NCBI GenBank assembly: GCA_029449235.1
Contig: JANATG010000005.1
Span: 1,178,001-1,242,000, forward strand
Direction: 5' to 3'
DNA: 64,000 bases
Source: Linnemannia schmuckeri
Lineage: Eukaryota; Mortierellomycota; Mortierellomycetes; Mortierellales; Mortierellaceae
Shown: positions 37,654 to 49,734 of the stretch, in pieces
Layout of the letters: each line of letters opens with the position of its first letter
Numbering within the stretch: position 1 is the stretch's first letter
Position numbers and translations under genes: made by a program
The notes under the pieces: generated by a model
Databases searched by the model: none
What the model saw: only the letters and a program-made list of their open reading frames with translations
What the model was told of the DNA's origin: nothing

Positions 37654-39332
37654 TTATTTGATTTGAGTGTTCTTCAAGGACTTAGTGATGACCTCCTCTT
37701 CGTTCTCCTCTTCGCTCTCCTCTTCGCTCTCCTCCTCCTCCCCCTCCTCCTCCTCCTCGGTTGACTCTTCCTCTTCACTTTCTTCCTCGCTTTCTTCTTC
37801 GCTCTCCTCGGATTCCTCCTCCGTCTCTTCTTCGCTCTCTTCTTCGCTCTCTTCCTCACTGTCCTCCTCATCACTGCCTTCGTCGTTTTCATCGCCGTCG
37901 CTAAAGGCCATCATACTATGATTCGTGTTGGCGACCATCAGATCATCATCACTGCCTTCACCAACATGCCTCTCATTATGCTCCTTCTCGATCATGGCCA
38001 AATATTTGGTTTGTGCGGCAATGACTGACGCCGAGTCCGTGCACTTGGAATATATCGACAGCAGTTCCCTGAAGTATAACAAATAGTCCGAAATGGAAAA
38101 AAGTCGTCAGTATTCATGCAGGATCTTCGTCGATAACACATAAATAACAGCATACTGATTTTAGTCCTGCGCCATAGTCTGGTATTTGCAGATCACGGTT
38201 TTTCCCTTACGCGTTGACTTTTCTGAAAGCGTGACCCCACTTGAACTTTGAGAGCAGTTCATCGCCATACTCGTCGAATCCAGTGATATAGAAACAGGCA
38301 GCCAATGCCTCGACACAGTTCAACTTCCAGGGCTTTCCATAGTTGACAGGGTTAGTCGCAATCAAATAAGGGACTAATGTTCATAAAATTGAAAACGTTC
38401 GTCAGTCAACATTTACATTGAATGGCAAAAAAACAACATAAAAATAACGGAAAAATAACGCAAAAAAAAAAGATGTGAACTATAAAAAGGGTATTATCCT
38501 AAAGAATCCCAACTCACGGAGACGATCATGTCCAGCGCGCAGCTTCTTGAAGGGCACATCTCCCAACTTTGCCCAGGAACAGTCGACAACAGCCAATCCG
38601 TGTTCCTTGACGACTTCTCTGTCCGAAGGTGATACTGCCTGCTCTCCGTTAGGACTACAGTATCACAGAAACAAAAGAAAAGAAATCCTCAGTCTTAACA
38701 AAGTTCTCCTATAAATATCAGAAAGGAAAAGGTAGGTTTTGGCATAAGCCGAGCGACTCACGTCATGCAAACTCCACGGAAACGTTGGTTGATTTTGAGG
38801 GTCTCGACCATGCCCATGCGGACCAACTTCTTTCCTGAACAGCGCTTGGGATCACAATGCTCGAAATCCCACATTCCAAGCGGCATTGGGATGTTACTCT
38901 TGATACGCTCTATAAACCAATTTGAACGATGTGGTCATGAGTGTGCAAACTGTATCCAAAAAAAGGCTGACCATGTCGATAAATGTTGCATAATTAGCAT
39001 GGGGTCATACCTGACTTAGCTTCATCTTCACCGCGGACCATATCGTGTGCGCTTTCAGCACCAGCCTCCCTGTTGAACATTGACATATAAATTATATAGT
39101 ATGTCAGTATCCGGGTTAGGAGGGGAATGGACTCGAAAGCCCGATCGATCGATAGGTACTGTAGTAGATAGTCAGTCGTCCAATTGAATGCATACCTGTC
39201 CTTGTGGTGGTTGGTATGAGTCTTTCCACCGCGTCCACCTCTGCTACCGCCACGGCCTCTACCTCGCCCTCCTCCATGTCCGCGTGTGCTCCCCCCTCCG
39301 CCGCCTCCTCCTCGTTTGTCGTTCTTTCCCAT
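37654..39332 (-). CDS. TSR3: 18S rRNA aminocarboxypropyltransferase Tsr3
   Basis: Exons are 39332-39196, 39069-39011, 38909-38762, 38654-38518, 38373-38211 and 38068-37654, giving 352 residues. The core shows MWDFEHCDPKRCSGKKL, SPSDREVV, VVDCSWAKLGDVPF, LPYLIATNPVNYGKPWKL and FKWGHAF, all hallmarks of Tsr3. The enzyme transfers an aminocarboxypropyl group from SAM to the hypermodified uridine (m1acp3-psi) near the 18S decoding site, late in 40S maturation. The N-terminus is a Gly/Arg-rich basic stretch (about residues 6-40). The C-terminus is a Ser/Glu-rich acidic tail of about 80 residues, encoded by imperfect 15 bp repeats (37690-37900). It converges on the DUF1749 gene with only 43 bases between stops. 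Confidence 0.95.
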
Positions 39333-39570
39333 GGTTGGTTGTTTGAAATGTGTTAACAGAGTGAATGAATGAATGGTACAGGAGTTGCAGGGCAACGGTT
39401 GGACTTTTTGACTTTTAGCAACGTCCAAAACGGTGGCCAATTAAGGGTTCTAGCAGTCACTTGTTGTGTTTTACTTTTCTTTTTTCTTTTTTTTGTGTGC
39501 CTTCAGCATCGCCTTCTTTGGTTCACTCTTTCACCATCACTGCCATCAACCTCACGCCCTATACTTTAAT
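39333..39570. promoter_or_regulatory. Bidirectional promoter of TSR3 and IMP4, with AGCAGTCACTT
   Basis: Only 238 bases separate the two divergent starts. A CCAAT box (GGCCAATTAAGGG, near 39436) and the motif AGCAGTCACTT (39452-39462) lie near the middle. The core CAGTCAC matches most of the fission-yeast HomolD box (CAGTCACA), known from ribosomal protein promoters. The same 11-mer occurs in the TSC13/THADA promoter of this window. Confidence 0.6.
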
Positions 39571-40993
39571 ATGGTACACCAACAAACAGCAACCTTTTAG
39601 TACGATACTGTTTGGCAATGATACAATTCAGCGTCCAAACCGAGCACGCTTTTCTAAACTTCCACTTTTTTTTCATGGACCACAGATTCGCAGACAGACC
39701 CGCCTCCGCCGTGAATACCTTTACAAAAAGTCGCTCGAGGGCAAGGAGAGACAGATCTTTGAGCGCAAGCAGGCCGTCAAGGAGGCTATTGCCTGTATGT
39801 ATATCATGGCCAACTCCTGTTAGTTTGATGGTTTGATCTGTGACAAGAAAAGCTATGGTGCATTTCCTAACTATAACTTGTATGGCTTACTTTTTCAATA
39901 GCGGGAAAGCCTGTTGCCAATGAACTAAAGAACGAGGGCGCTCAATTTACAAAGGATCTCCAGTACGACGAGGCCCAGGAGGGTAAGCGAGCAACAAATT
40001 TAACAAGGCTGTAACATACACAGGAGTGCTGTTTTCCACAAACCCAGACAACCCGGACCTGACCATATCGTTTCCTCTACTTAATGAAAATAGCTCCCAC
40101 TTCCCACATTGATGATGAATATGCCCGCGCTGGAGTGTACGATCCCAAGGTCTTGGTCACAACCTCGCGCGATCCCAGTAGTCGTCTTCAACAGTTTGCC
40201 AAGGAGATGCGTCTTGTCTTCCCCAACTCTCAGCGTATCAACCGTGGAGGACACGTCATGAAGGAGATTGTCGATGCTTGCAAAGCTAACGATGTCACAG
40301 ACCTGATCATCTTGCACGAGCACCGTGGTGAACCAGGTACGTACGGGGAAACGAATAAACTCATGGGAAACAGACGTAAAACTATCTCTATCATGCGTCA
40401 TAGTTCGTGAACATAATACTAACTTTACTTCTACCTGATACATAACTTAGATGGCATGATCGTTTCTCACTTCCCTCACGGACCAACAGCATTCTTCACA
40501 CTCAACAACGTGGTTCTGCGTCACGATATCAAGGATCACGGCACTGTTTCTGAAGCATTCCCCCATCTCATCTTCAATAACTTCACCTCCAAACTCGGTC
40601 AACGTACCGCCGACATTCTGAAATACCTCTTCCCCGTCCCCAAGGAAGACAGCAAACGCGTTATGACATTTGCCAACGACAATGATTTCATCTCCTTCAG
40701 ACATCATGTCTTCATCAAGACAAGTCATAAGGATGTCCAGCTTGCCGAGGTCGGCCCTCGTTTCGAAATGAAGCGTAAGTTTTTCACGAGCATATTTGCT
40801 GGTTGTTTTCGCATCTAAACGTCACTTAGTTCTCCTTTACTTAAGGAATGGCACTAATATCACATTTTGTACTATCTTCAAATGAACAATAGTTTTCCAG
40901 ATCAAATCGGGAACAGTGGACTTGACAGACGCCGATACGGAATGGGTGTTGCGCCCATACCAGAACACCGCCAAGAAGCGAACTCAGTTGTAA
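39571..40993 (+). CDS. IMP4: U3 snoRNP protein Imp4 (Brix domain)
   Basis: Exons are 39571-39573, 39686-39794, 39902-39982, 40094-40336, 40451-40774 and 40893-40993, giving 286 residues. The first exon holds only the ATG in my model. Splicing ATG|GTACAC to CACAG|ATTCGC gives MIRRQTRLRREYLYKKSLE, matching the conserved Imp4 start. The Brix/sigma-70-like domain follows from about residue 80 (KVLVTTSRDPSSRL, MIVSHFPHGPTAFFTLNN), and the end EWVLRPYQNTAKKRTQL is typical. Imp4 binds U3 snoRNA in the SSU processome and helps U3 pair with pre-18S rRNA. The internal junctions are all phase-consistent. An ATTAAA poly(A) signal variant follows at 41172-41177. Confidence 0.93.
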
Positions 40994-41255
40994 AAAAAGG
41001 ACACAATCAGGAACAAACAAAAGATTTTGGCAGAGGAAATGCAAGCGAGCGAACGGAAAATCGGATATTCGTCGCCTTTGTCCTTTCTCGATGGCCTTCT
41101 TCTTCATACACCCTGTATCTTTCTTTTTTTCTTCTCGCATTGCATTATTTTTCATAGAAAACGACTTGTATATTAAAGACTCGAAAACATCAGCACAAAA
41201 AACAAAAACAAAAACGTGCATCTGTGTGTATAGCAATGAGAAAATATCCGTTATC

Positions 41256-44200
41256 TCAACGGAAGCTTGAGAACGAAAGCTTGTTGGGGTTGATGTTAGC
41301 TTGACTGGAGCCAAAGCCGGTGTTGGTCTGGTTGGAACCAAAGCCAGTGTTGACTTGACCTTGCTGAGGCTGTCCAAAGACGCTAGTGCCCTGTCCAGCT
41401 GTAGCGCCAAAGGCAGACTGGCCAGTCGATGTTCCGAATCCTCCTCCACCCCCTGCTGCGGCGCCACCAAACGAGCCGAATCCGCCAGTGTTATTGCTGG
41501 CTCCTCCAAATGCATTATTGGATCCTCCAAAAGCATTATTGGTTGCTCCTCCAAATCCAGTGCTTGCACCTCCAAAGGCAGTGTTGCCGCCGCCGAAGGC
41601 TCCTCCTCCACCTCCAGATCCGAATGTAGAGGTACCGCTGTCACCAAATCCACCACTAAAGAGTTGATACGCAGGGATAGTTTCAAATTAATATAGAGCG
41701 TTAGTTTGTCGTCATCCGTAAACCTCACTTGCCTATCATGACGCGAAATCTTACCCAGATCCAAAGACGCTTCCTCCTGACTGCTGATCAAGCACGTTCA
41801 CGTTTGATTGAGAGGCAGCAGCAAACGCGTTCGTACCAGAGCTGGCAAATGACCCAAAGTTGGATTGTGTCGAAGCGGATGCAAGTCCTGAAGCTGCCGG
41901 CTTGCCGAACGTTCCCGCAGCAATCTGGGCCGGCTGGCCAAACGCTGTCTGACCGAAACCGCTTCCTATTTGCGACTTTTGACCGAACGCCGTACCGCCG
42001 CCCATTTGAGAGGCTTGACTGAAAGCAGAGCCACTGCCGAGCTGGGAAGCCTGTCCGAATCCAGTACCGGCTCCCAGCGATGAGGTCTGTCCAAATCCTG
42101 TACCTGACCTGAGCATTGAGGCCTGACCAAAGCCACTGCCGGCTCCAAGCGTGGAAGTTTGTCCGAAGCCGCCTGACCCAGCGGATGAGGGCTGTCCAAA
42201 TCCTGTGCCAGCTCCAAGTGTCGACGTCTGTCCGAACCCGGTACCTGATCCAAGCGTTGAAGTCTGTCCAAAGCCAGTGGCAGATCCGAGTTGAGATGCC
42301 TGACCAAATCCTGAGCTAGTGGTCGCAGGCGTTTGCGAGGTCTGACCAAATCCTGTAGTGCTACCTCCGAACCCACTTCCCAAAGTGGACGCCTGACCAA
42401 AGCCCCCGCTAGAGCCCCAGGCCGATGTGGTGGTAGTGGTAGTGCCCGACGAAGCAGGAGTCGATGTCACTGCCGAGGGAGCTGCAGCCGCAGTTGCAAA
42501 CGGCGAGGTCGAAACACTAAGTTCAGAGGTAGGAACTGAGGAAAAGGGGGAAGGCGACGAAGCAGGCTGACTTGATCCGAGAATACTGCTAGAACCCCAC
42601 GCGCTTGTTGGAGGAGCTACAGACGTCTGACTGGCAGATCCCCAAGACGAAAAGGAGCTCTCGCCCCAAGCGGAAGCTGGCTTTTTGTCAGTTTTAGCCT
42701 GCTCGCCGCCCAACGACAGATTAAAAGAGTCCAGACCTCCTGAGGTCCCCTTGGAGGCCTTTCCGAAGCCCAAGACGGGTGAGGAGGGCTCACTTCCGGG
42801 AACTGCCTGATCTTCGTCGTCGGTCGTGTTGGAGTCCAAAGAATCGCGAGATTCCTTCCTTGTGCGAGGCAGTTTCACGAATGCCATGTCGAGACTCTTT
42901 TCAGGAGTAGCCTTGGCATCGGGAATAGAACCAAAAGCAGGTGCTGCACCGAAGACGGGCTTGTTAGGCGCTGATGAAGCCATCTTGGCAAAAGGCGACG
43001 CAGTATCACCTCCCTTCTGCGCAGACCCACCAAAGCCAATCTTTGAAAAGTCAAGATCAGAGGACTCCAAGTTCGAAGACTTGGCAGCAGATGCCGCAGA
43101 CGGAGTAAAGGACCCCTTCATCTGAACAGCGGTGAGCGCCGACTCCTTATCGCTGTCGTCCTCGGCTTCCTCCTCCTCCTCGACCTCACTTCCATCTTCA
43201 TCAAAGTCGCCTTCCTCTTCAGCTTCGCTTCCCAACTCCTCCTGTTCCTCATCTTGGTCGTCCTCTACATCCAATACCTCTTCCTGTTCCTCATCTGGCA
43301 AGTCCTCCTGCTCATCATCTGGCAGATCCTCCTGTTCTTCGTCTGGCAGGTCCTCTTCTTCGTCATCGCTCTCCCGAGTCTTCACCGGTTCCCTTGCAGC
43401 TGATGTCGGTTTGAGAACCGCTGCAGTTGGTGCTGACTGCTTCTGTCCGAAGGCTGAAACTGGCGCAGGTTCAGCTGTAGCAGCTTGTGGAGCTCCAAAA
43501 GCAAACGTCGTCGTGGATCCAAATGTGTTGGTGCCTGAAGTGCCAAATGGCGACTGCGCTACAGGGGCAGCCTTCACATCAGACTCCTTGGGCTTGTTCC
43601 CAACAGCTGTAAAGAATGAGAAGACCGGCTTGGAAGAGTCCGTGGTTGTAGTAGATGCGGCAGAGGCGGTGGCTGGAAAAGAGAATCCTGGGGCTGCCCA
43701 AGCACTCTTGGTGGATGGGTCCTTCTTTTCAGACGACATTGGGGCGGGTGTGACTTCACCCTCACTCTGGTCGTCATTATCTTCTTCGTACGGACCTTCC
43801 TCTCCTTCATTCTCTTCTCCATCCTCCTCACCCTGGTCGAAATCGCGCTGGTCAGTGTCGGATCCCCATGTCTCAGGCTCAGAACCGTCGTTCTCAAGAT
43901 CATAAACCTGTCCATCGTGCTCATACCGTGCTTGATTGTAATGGCCTTCCTCTTCATCCTCGTACTCTCCTTCGTCGTCATCCTGAGGCTCGTCCTGCTC
44001 CTCTTCATCATCAACTTCCTCCTCTTCACCCTGAGCTCTTGAGTTTGCCTCGGGTTCTTTCTCCTGAATAGGCTTAGCAAAGCCTAAGGCTGAAGCTGGA
44101 ATCACTTTGGCAGCTGTGCCCACTGAGGAAGGCACTTGGAATCCTGCGAATCCAGAAGATTGAGGTGGCGCGCTTGTCTTGCCAAAGCTCCATGCTGACT

Positions 44201-47200
44201 GACTTGTGGGAGCAACTGAGAAAGATGGAGCGGCAGTGAAGGCTGGTGCAGCACTTGGCTCTGACTTGGGGACTTGGAACCCAGAGAACGCGGAGGCAGC
44301 GCTTGGCTCAGACTTGGGTACCTGGAATCCGGAAAAGGCAGGAGACTTTGAAGTGCCGAATGACATGGGTGCCGCAGTGGCCAGTGTGGCACCGAAACCA
44401 GGCAAAGAAGGGGTGCCAAATGTGGGGGCTGCCTTTGCAGAAGTAGGAGCGGAGCTGAACGGGGATGACGTTTGAGAAGCTCCAAAAGTTGGCGCAGAAA
44501 CAGGACTGGCTGCTGCTTTGAATCCAAAAGCTGGCGAAGAGGTGGAGACCACGGCGGCGGTTGCTGTAGCACTCAATGCTGACGCAGGCGATGATCCCAG
44601 TGCAGGTCCAAGCTGGCCAAATGTTTGAACAGGGCTGGCCATTGGCGCCGACGCTGGCGCGGATGCTGGGGTTGTCGATGGAATTTCTGGTTGTGGAGCA
44701 GCAGCGGCTGCGAGCCGCTTCTTCCTTTCGGATCGACGTGGCTCGAAAACAGGGACAAAATCCACCTCCTTCAACTTGGGCAACACGGACAAGGGAGTAC
44801 CTGGAGCATTTGAGCCCAGCGCATTCAAAATGGCTGTAGATTTAGAGTCAGCGGTGAAAACGCGTCGCAACTCACGCGCCAAGGCGGCCTTGGTCTGTTC
44901 TGTAGATCGATGCCCATGCACAGATGAGAAAAGTTTTAAGTGGAAGGCGTCCTTGTTTTGTGCCGTCACTAAGCCTTTGGCAGAAACATTCGAAGTCGAA
45001 TCTTGCTGAGGGCTGATGGACTCTGTGATGGCGAGGCTGTCTAGATCGTTTGAAAGCTGGTCCAACTCACTCTGTCGAGAGACGAGAGCAGTACTGATGT
45101 GGCGAATGGAGCGACGGATAGAGTCCAGCGCAGGGTGCTCTGCGTATTGGCCTTGACGGAGTTTGTTTGCTTCGGTATTCATGGCCTCTACATGTTTCTC
45201 CAAATCGCGAAGGCGACTGTCGATCGTCTAAAATAGTAAATGAAGCAATGTGTATGTGAGTTGACAGATGTAGTTAGTTAGTTTCAAAATCAATCGCCTA
45301 TAAAGCATGGTCAGGTCACTTGCCTCAATAGTTCGTGTCATGTGGTCGTGCATCGCAGCTTGAGCGGGGTTCAGCTCGCTTGTCAAAACCTTCTCCAGCA
45401 AACTAGGATCCTCCCGAGCTTTGAGTAACTTCCCGATCTCCTCACGCTTAGTCGTTACTATTTTACAGTAAGAGAAAGAATTGTGTCAGTAAAAATTCAA
45501 CGTTCACCAGTGCGTTAAGGGATGAAGGGTGTTACAGTAAAGTACCTTTGACAAGATCCGTTTGAAGATTGGCAAAGTCCTTGGAGACACTTTCTGCCAG
45601 GACCCTTGTTTTTTCTGCAGCCTTGATACGCTTTTCAGTGACCAACATAAACTGATCCAGCTCTCCAAACACATGCTCTCGAGCCTTGACTAGTTCCTCG
45701 GTTTCTCTGACATGGCTATGCAATGTTTTGAGCTCCTCTGTCATCGCAAGGTAGGTGTTCTCAAGTTGCCTCGACAGTGCATCCATAGCGGCGCTAACTT
45801 TGGGCGTAGGAGCCGAAGGCGCGTCGGCAACGCTCTTCTTGCGGACAATTCGAAGCGGTGGGTCGTTCTCTTGAAGAATCTTCTGCATTGTGCCGAGTGG
45901 TTTTGGGGAGGCTGCTGTATTTTGTTGGAAGGCTGGGTTGGGATTGACAATAGGGTTGGGAGCGAAAGATCTAGACGTCTCATTTGGCGACGAGGTTGCG
46001 GAGCCAAATGCAGACGTTGGTGCGCCAAAGGACACCTTGGGGGTCGGTGCAGCGAATGCCGATGGTGCTGGTGCTCCTGTCTTGAATCCTGCCGAAGGGG
46101 AGACTCCAGGCTTCGCCGATGCGGCGACCGCAGCGCCAAATGAAAGCCCAGAAGATACTTTGACTTCTGCTGATTGTGCAGTAGGGGTGGCAGCGATCTT
46201 TGCCGCTAAGGGTGTTGCTGAAGCTGCCTTTGGTGCCGCTGCTGTTTTGGGTGCTGGATTCGCCTTGGCAGCTGGTGTCGCTTTGGTTGTTGAGGCTGAC
46301 TGTGGGAGGGATTTAGACTGCACCATCGCTCCACTAGGGAGACCCTGCTTGGCAACAGGGAGTTCCAAGATGTTGTATGCTGAAAGCTGGCCAAGGTTGT
46401 TGTAAACGTACAAAATCGGCGCGGCCGGCACCTCAGGGCCCTCTTCTTCGAGAGGCTCCAAAGGTTTGGTCGCTGTCAAGTCAATTGCCATGCCCAACAT
46501 GCACGGATCTGAGCCGGTAACCATAGGTCTGTCAACCTCTGGCAAATCGAGCAACATCCATTCGCCATCCTGACCCCTCGCAATAGTCGCCATATCTGTT
46601 GACGCTGAATATCCTACCACCATGAACTCCTTGTAATTCTTGCTCCTATTACACAGGCACAAGTAACACGCATTAATTAGATCGGAATGGTGCGCTACAG
46701 AAATTTGACGAATGACAGTTAGTAAAAAAACTTACAGAGTCTTCAGCGAAGACGATACGTAGTAGTTGGTTCCGCAGATGTCGTTGGGCATTGGGAAACA
46801 AAGTTCCCTATAGCTGGTGAACTTTGTTGGTTTTGTCTTGTCCTCTTTCGAGATCACACAAAAGTCGGATACGAAGGAAGGTGTGCCGTCGTCCTCTGGC
46901 TGTTCGTTGTACACGACAATGAACACTGCTGTCTCGAGCCATGCAATGGTAGTAACTAAAAACGCGGCATTCCAAAAGGGGACAAAAACCTTAGTTAGCC
47001 TTAGTGTGTCGAAAAAGACTTCACCTGAAAAATTACAATCACTGAGAATACCTGCCTTGGTGACCGTCGTTGGCTGGATTGGGCAGATGTTCCTTCTTGA
47101 GCGCTCCTTCAGGGTCGATCTGGTAAAGACGTCCGTTCTCGGTTCCGCACATGATCTGCTTGCCTTTGCTTGACCATGCCATTGCAGTGTATCTGTGTTT

Positions 47201-48085
47201 GTCGAGTGTTGCAGTGATAGAACCGTCCATGTTAATCATCTTGATAGTCCTGTTGTCAAGCAGTACCGCCATCAGTCCGTTTCGATCTGCTGCTGGATTA
47301 GGACGAATATCCAGGACCTCGCTGCCAAGATCCAGCAATGCAATTGGCTTAGCTCCTTTTGTCTGTTGATGTTAAAAAAAGGCATGCCTTTAGTTAATAA
47401 TGTGAATATGATGCATCAAAATGCCAAGTTTATCCTCGGACGTCCCGCAGTGTATCAAACCTTGGAGAGAAGCTTGGTGACGCTGTACAGATGAATCAGA
47501 CCGCCTCTTAATCCGACAATAACTGTCAGTTCGTCTGCCGAAAGTCTGATATGGCTGATCGTCTCTCCTGAGACTTCTACTCCGGCTGCTCCGTTGTAAT
47601 CGTTGGGAGCATTCACTTCACCATTCTCAAAGGCCGATCTCAGAGACGACAGCCTATCAATGAGAAAGCCTACAATAACAACAATAAATCAGCAAATAGT
47701 TAGTACTGATTGATGTTCGAGATACGCCTCCATTGTTTTGAGTGACTCCTTTTGTTTCGAATGTACCTTCATTCTGACCGGCGACAAAATATCCGTATGT
47801 GTTGGAGACCACAAAAATGCTGGCGTTGGCGGCTATCTCGTCAGGCAATCGGTCGCTGAGGGTGAGTTCAACTGAGTTCTTGAGTTGTTTGAAGGCGATG
47901 TCCTATGCAACATATTGAAGGCAGAATGTAAGCCTTTGGTTGCATGTGTGTGTGTGTGTGTGATTGTATGGTTTACAAGAAGCGCTACGATTAGGCGCGA
48001 AGAAAAAAAATATCTGCCAGCAGTTGAGACCTACAGTGCAAAGAGTAAAGTCGACTTCGGCCTCCTCGATCTTTGGTTCCGCCAT
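41256..48085 (-). CDS. NUP159: FG nucleoporin Nup159/NUP214
   Basis: Nine exons: 48085-48035, 47902-47767, 47669-47461, 47362-47056, 46955-46736, 46645-45546, 45457-45324, 45227-41755 and 41655-41256, giving 2009 residues. The N-terminal 420 residues form the beta-propeller (VVSNTYGYFVAGQNEG, AMAWSSKGKQIM, TIAWLETAVFIVVYN, SKNYKEFMVVGYSASTDMA). In yeast this propeller docks Dbp5/DDX19 for mRNA export at the cytoplasmic face of the pore. A coiled-coil region spans about 600-800. About 1200 residues of FG repeats follow, including acidic DLPDEEQE repeats (43270-43370) and a GFGQTSTLGSGT-type tandem array (42000-42400). Introns 4 and 7 need GC donors. The first is less sure, because the nearby GT donor breaks frame. 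Confidence 0.9.
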
Positions 48086-48598
48086 GGCGAGTCTGTGAGT
48101 GATTTGCGACGTGTCGTTGAGAAGTGTGTGCGTCAATCTTCACAGTCAGAAGGGGTTACAATGGAAGAGGAGAGGTCGAGAGGAAAAATGGCGCTAAAGT
48201 GATCGCGCTTCAATTTGACCGAAGGCAAGAAAAGTCCAAGCCACCCAACACTCTGCCTGTGACGCGCGAACTGAACCCAATTCTTATCTGATGGAAAATA
48301 TCCATCAAATTCAAAACGATATCTTGAAGAATAGGACCCTTGAACGCTGCCTTGGAGTAACTTGAAAACAAAGCCATTGTCCATGCTCCATGGCCTATGA
48401 GAGACTAGACCTCTCCCGACAAACAAAAACAGCACGAAGGCGTGAGGCGCCACCAACTGCAACCGGTCAAGCCCGCAAAGACCGCCCCAAAAGGGGTCAC
48501 CCGCTTTTTCGTCGCATATTTTATTTACTATTTTGTTCTTTTTTATCTATTTCACTCTGACCCCCTTCGCCACACACTCACATTTACACAAAATAAAC
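48086..48598. promoter_or_regulatory. Divergent intergenic region between NUP159 and SDR
   Basis: These 513 bases lie between divergent starts. The SDR side ends in a C/A-rich stretch with AAAATAAACATG at the start codon. No clear factor site was recognised. Confidence 0.4.
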
Positions 48599-49635
48599 AT
48601 GACCAAACAAATCATCGTCATCACTGGTGGGAATGTCGGCATCGGTTTCGAATGCGCAAAGAATCTGATCTCCTCTCAGGCCAACGTCCATATTGTCCTC
48701 GGTTGCAGAGACAGTGGTCGTGCCGCCGTTGGTGTCAAGAACTTGACCGCCTTCGCTGCTGGCAACAACACCGTCGAGTCTAAACCACTTGACCTCGCCT
48801 CGTTCAAGTCCACCCGTGCCTTCGCTGAGGATATCAAGGCCTCTTTCCCTAACGGCATCCACACTCTCATCCTGAACGCTGGTGTCATGGCCACTTCGCT
48901 TCGCCTTACTGAGGACAAGCGCGAGACCAACATGCAGGTCAACCACCTGTCCCAGTTCCTGTTGGCCCAGCTGCTCTTACCTTCATTGGCTGCAGGCCAT
49001 GCCAGCAGGCCAGAAGAACCCTCTACCCTTGTGTTCGTCTCGTCGTCGTTGCACAAGCCTGGTGTCGGCAAGGGTAAGGGTCCTATCCTGACAATGGAGA
49101 CAGTCGATGGCGACAAAGATTTTGATGGTATGATTGCTTACCGCAACTCCAAGTTAAACCAAGCTCTCTGCATGTATGTCCTGGCTGCCTCTGTCGACAG
49201 TAAAGTCATCACTGTGAACGCCGTAAGTGTTATCCTTTGTGATATATGCATGTTTAATGAGGTTGCTTTACGCCTCAATTTAAAACCGCGCTGACACTGA
49301 CAACAACTTGCCATATTATCTTTCTACTCTTGATCCACATTCAGGTCTGCCCAGGGTTCATCCCCACCACAGACTTAAAGCGTGAATCTGGTTTTGCCAC
49401 CCGCGTGCTGATGAACAATGTCCTCGCCAAGGCCAGCTTCGCAACATCAGTTGAGGAGGGTGGACTTCGTGTCTTCAAGACCACCATAGGAGAGAACAGA
49501 CTTAAGAACGGCATTTATTACATGGACGGTGTGGAGAACGAGTCGAGTGAGGAGAGCAGAGATCCCGCTAAACAGAAGCTGTGGTGGAACTGGAGCTGCG
49601 AAGTTACTGGCCTTGAATCTCTTTCGCAAAAATAA
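48599..49635 (+). CDS. Short-chain dehydrogenase/reductase
   Basis: Exons are 48599-49222 and 49345-49635, giving 304 residues. The cofactor loop TGGNVGIG is at 9-16, NAG at 93-95, catalytic Ser near 148-150, Tyr181 and Lys185 in AYRNSKLN, and VCPGFIPTTDL after the intron. An Arg (R37) after the second strand favours NADP(H). The C-terminal LWWNWSCEVTGL resembles the retinol-dehydrogenase/WWOX-like branch of classical SDRs. The substrate cannot be told from sequence. An upstream in-frame ATG (48533) lies in the probable leader; I chose 48599 because it begins the Rossmann fold directly. Confidence 0.9.
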
Positions 49636-49734
49636 ACACCCGACAGTGATTGAAAGACACGGTTGCTTTTATTTGAACATACCAGATACCTAAACTGCAA
49701 TGTAAAAGAGGGAGGATAAACCCTAAATGAAAGA

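Noticed and set aside
43132..43905. 257-codon serine-rich plus-strand ORF
   Set aside because: Antisense of the acidic repeats in NUP159, where the FG-repeat frame is continuous.
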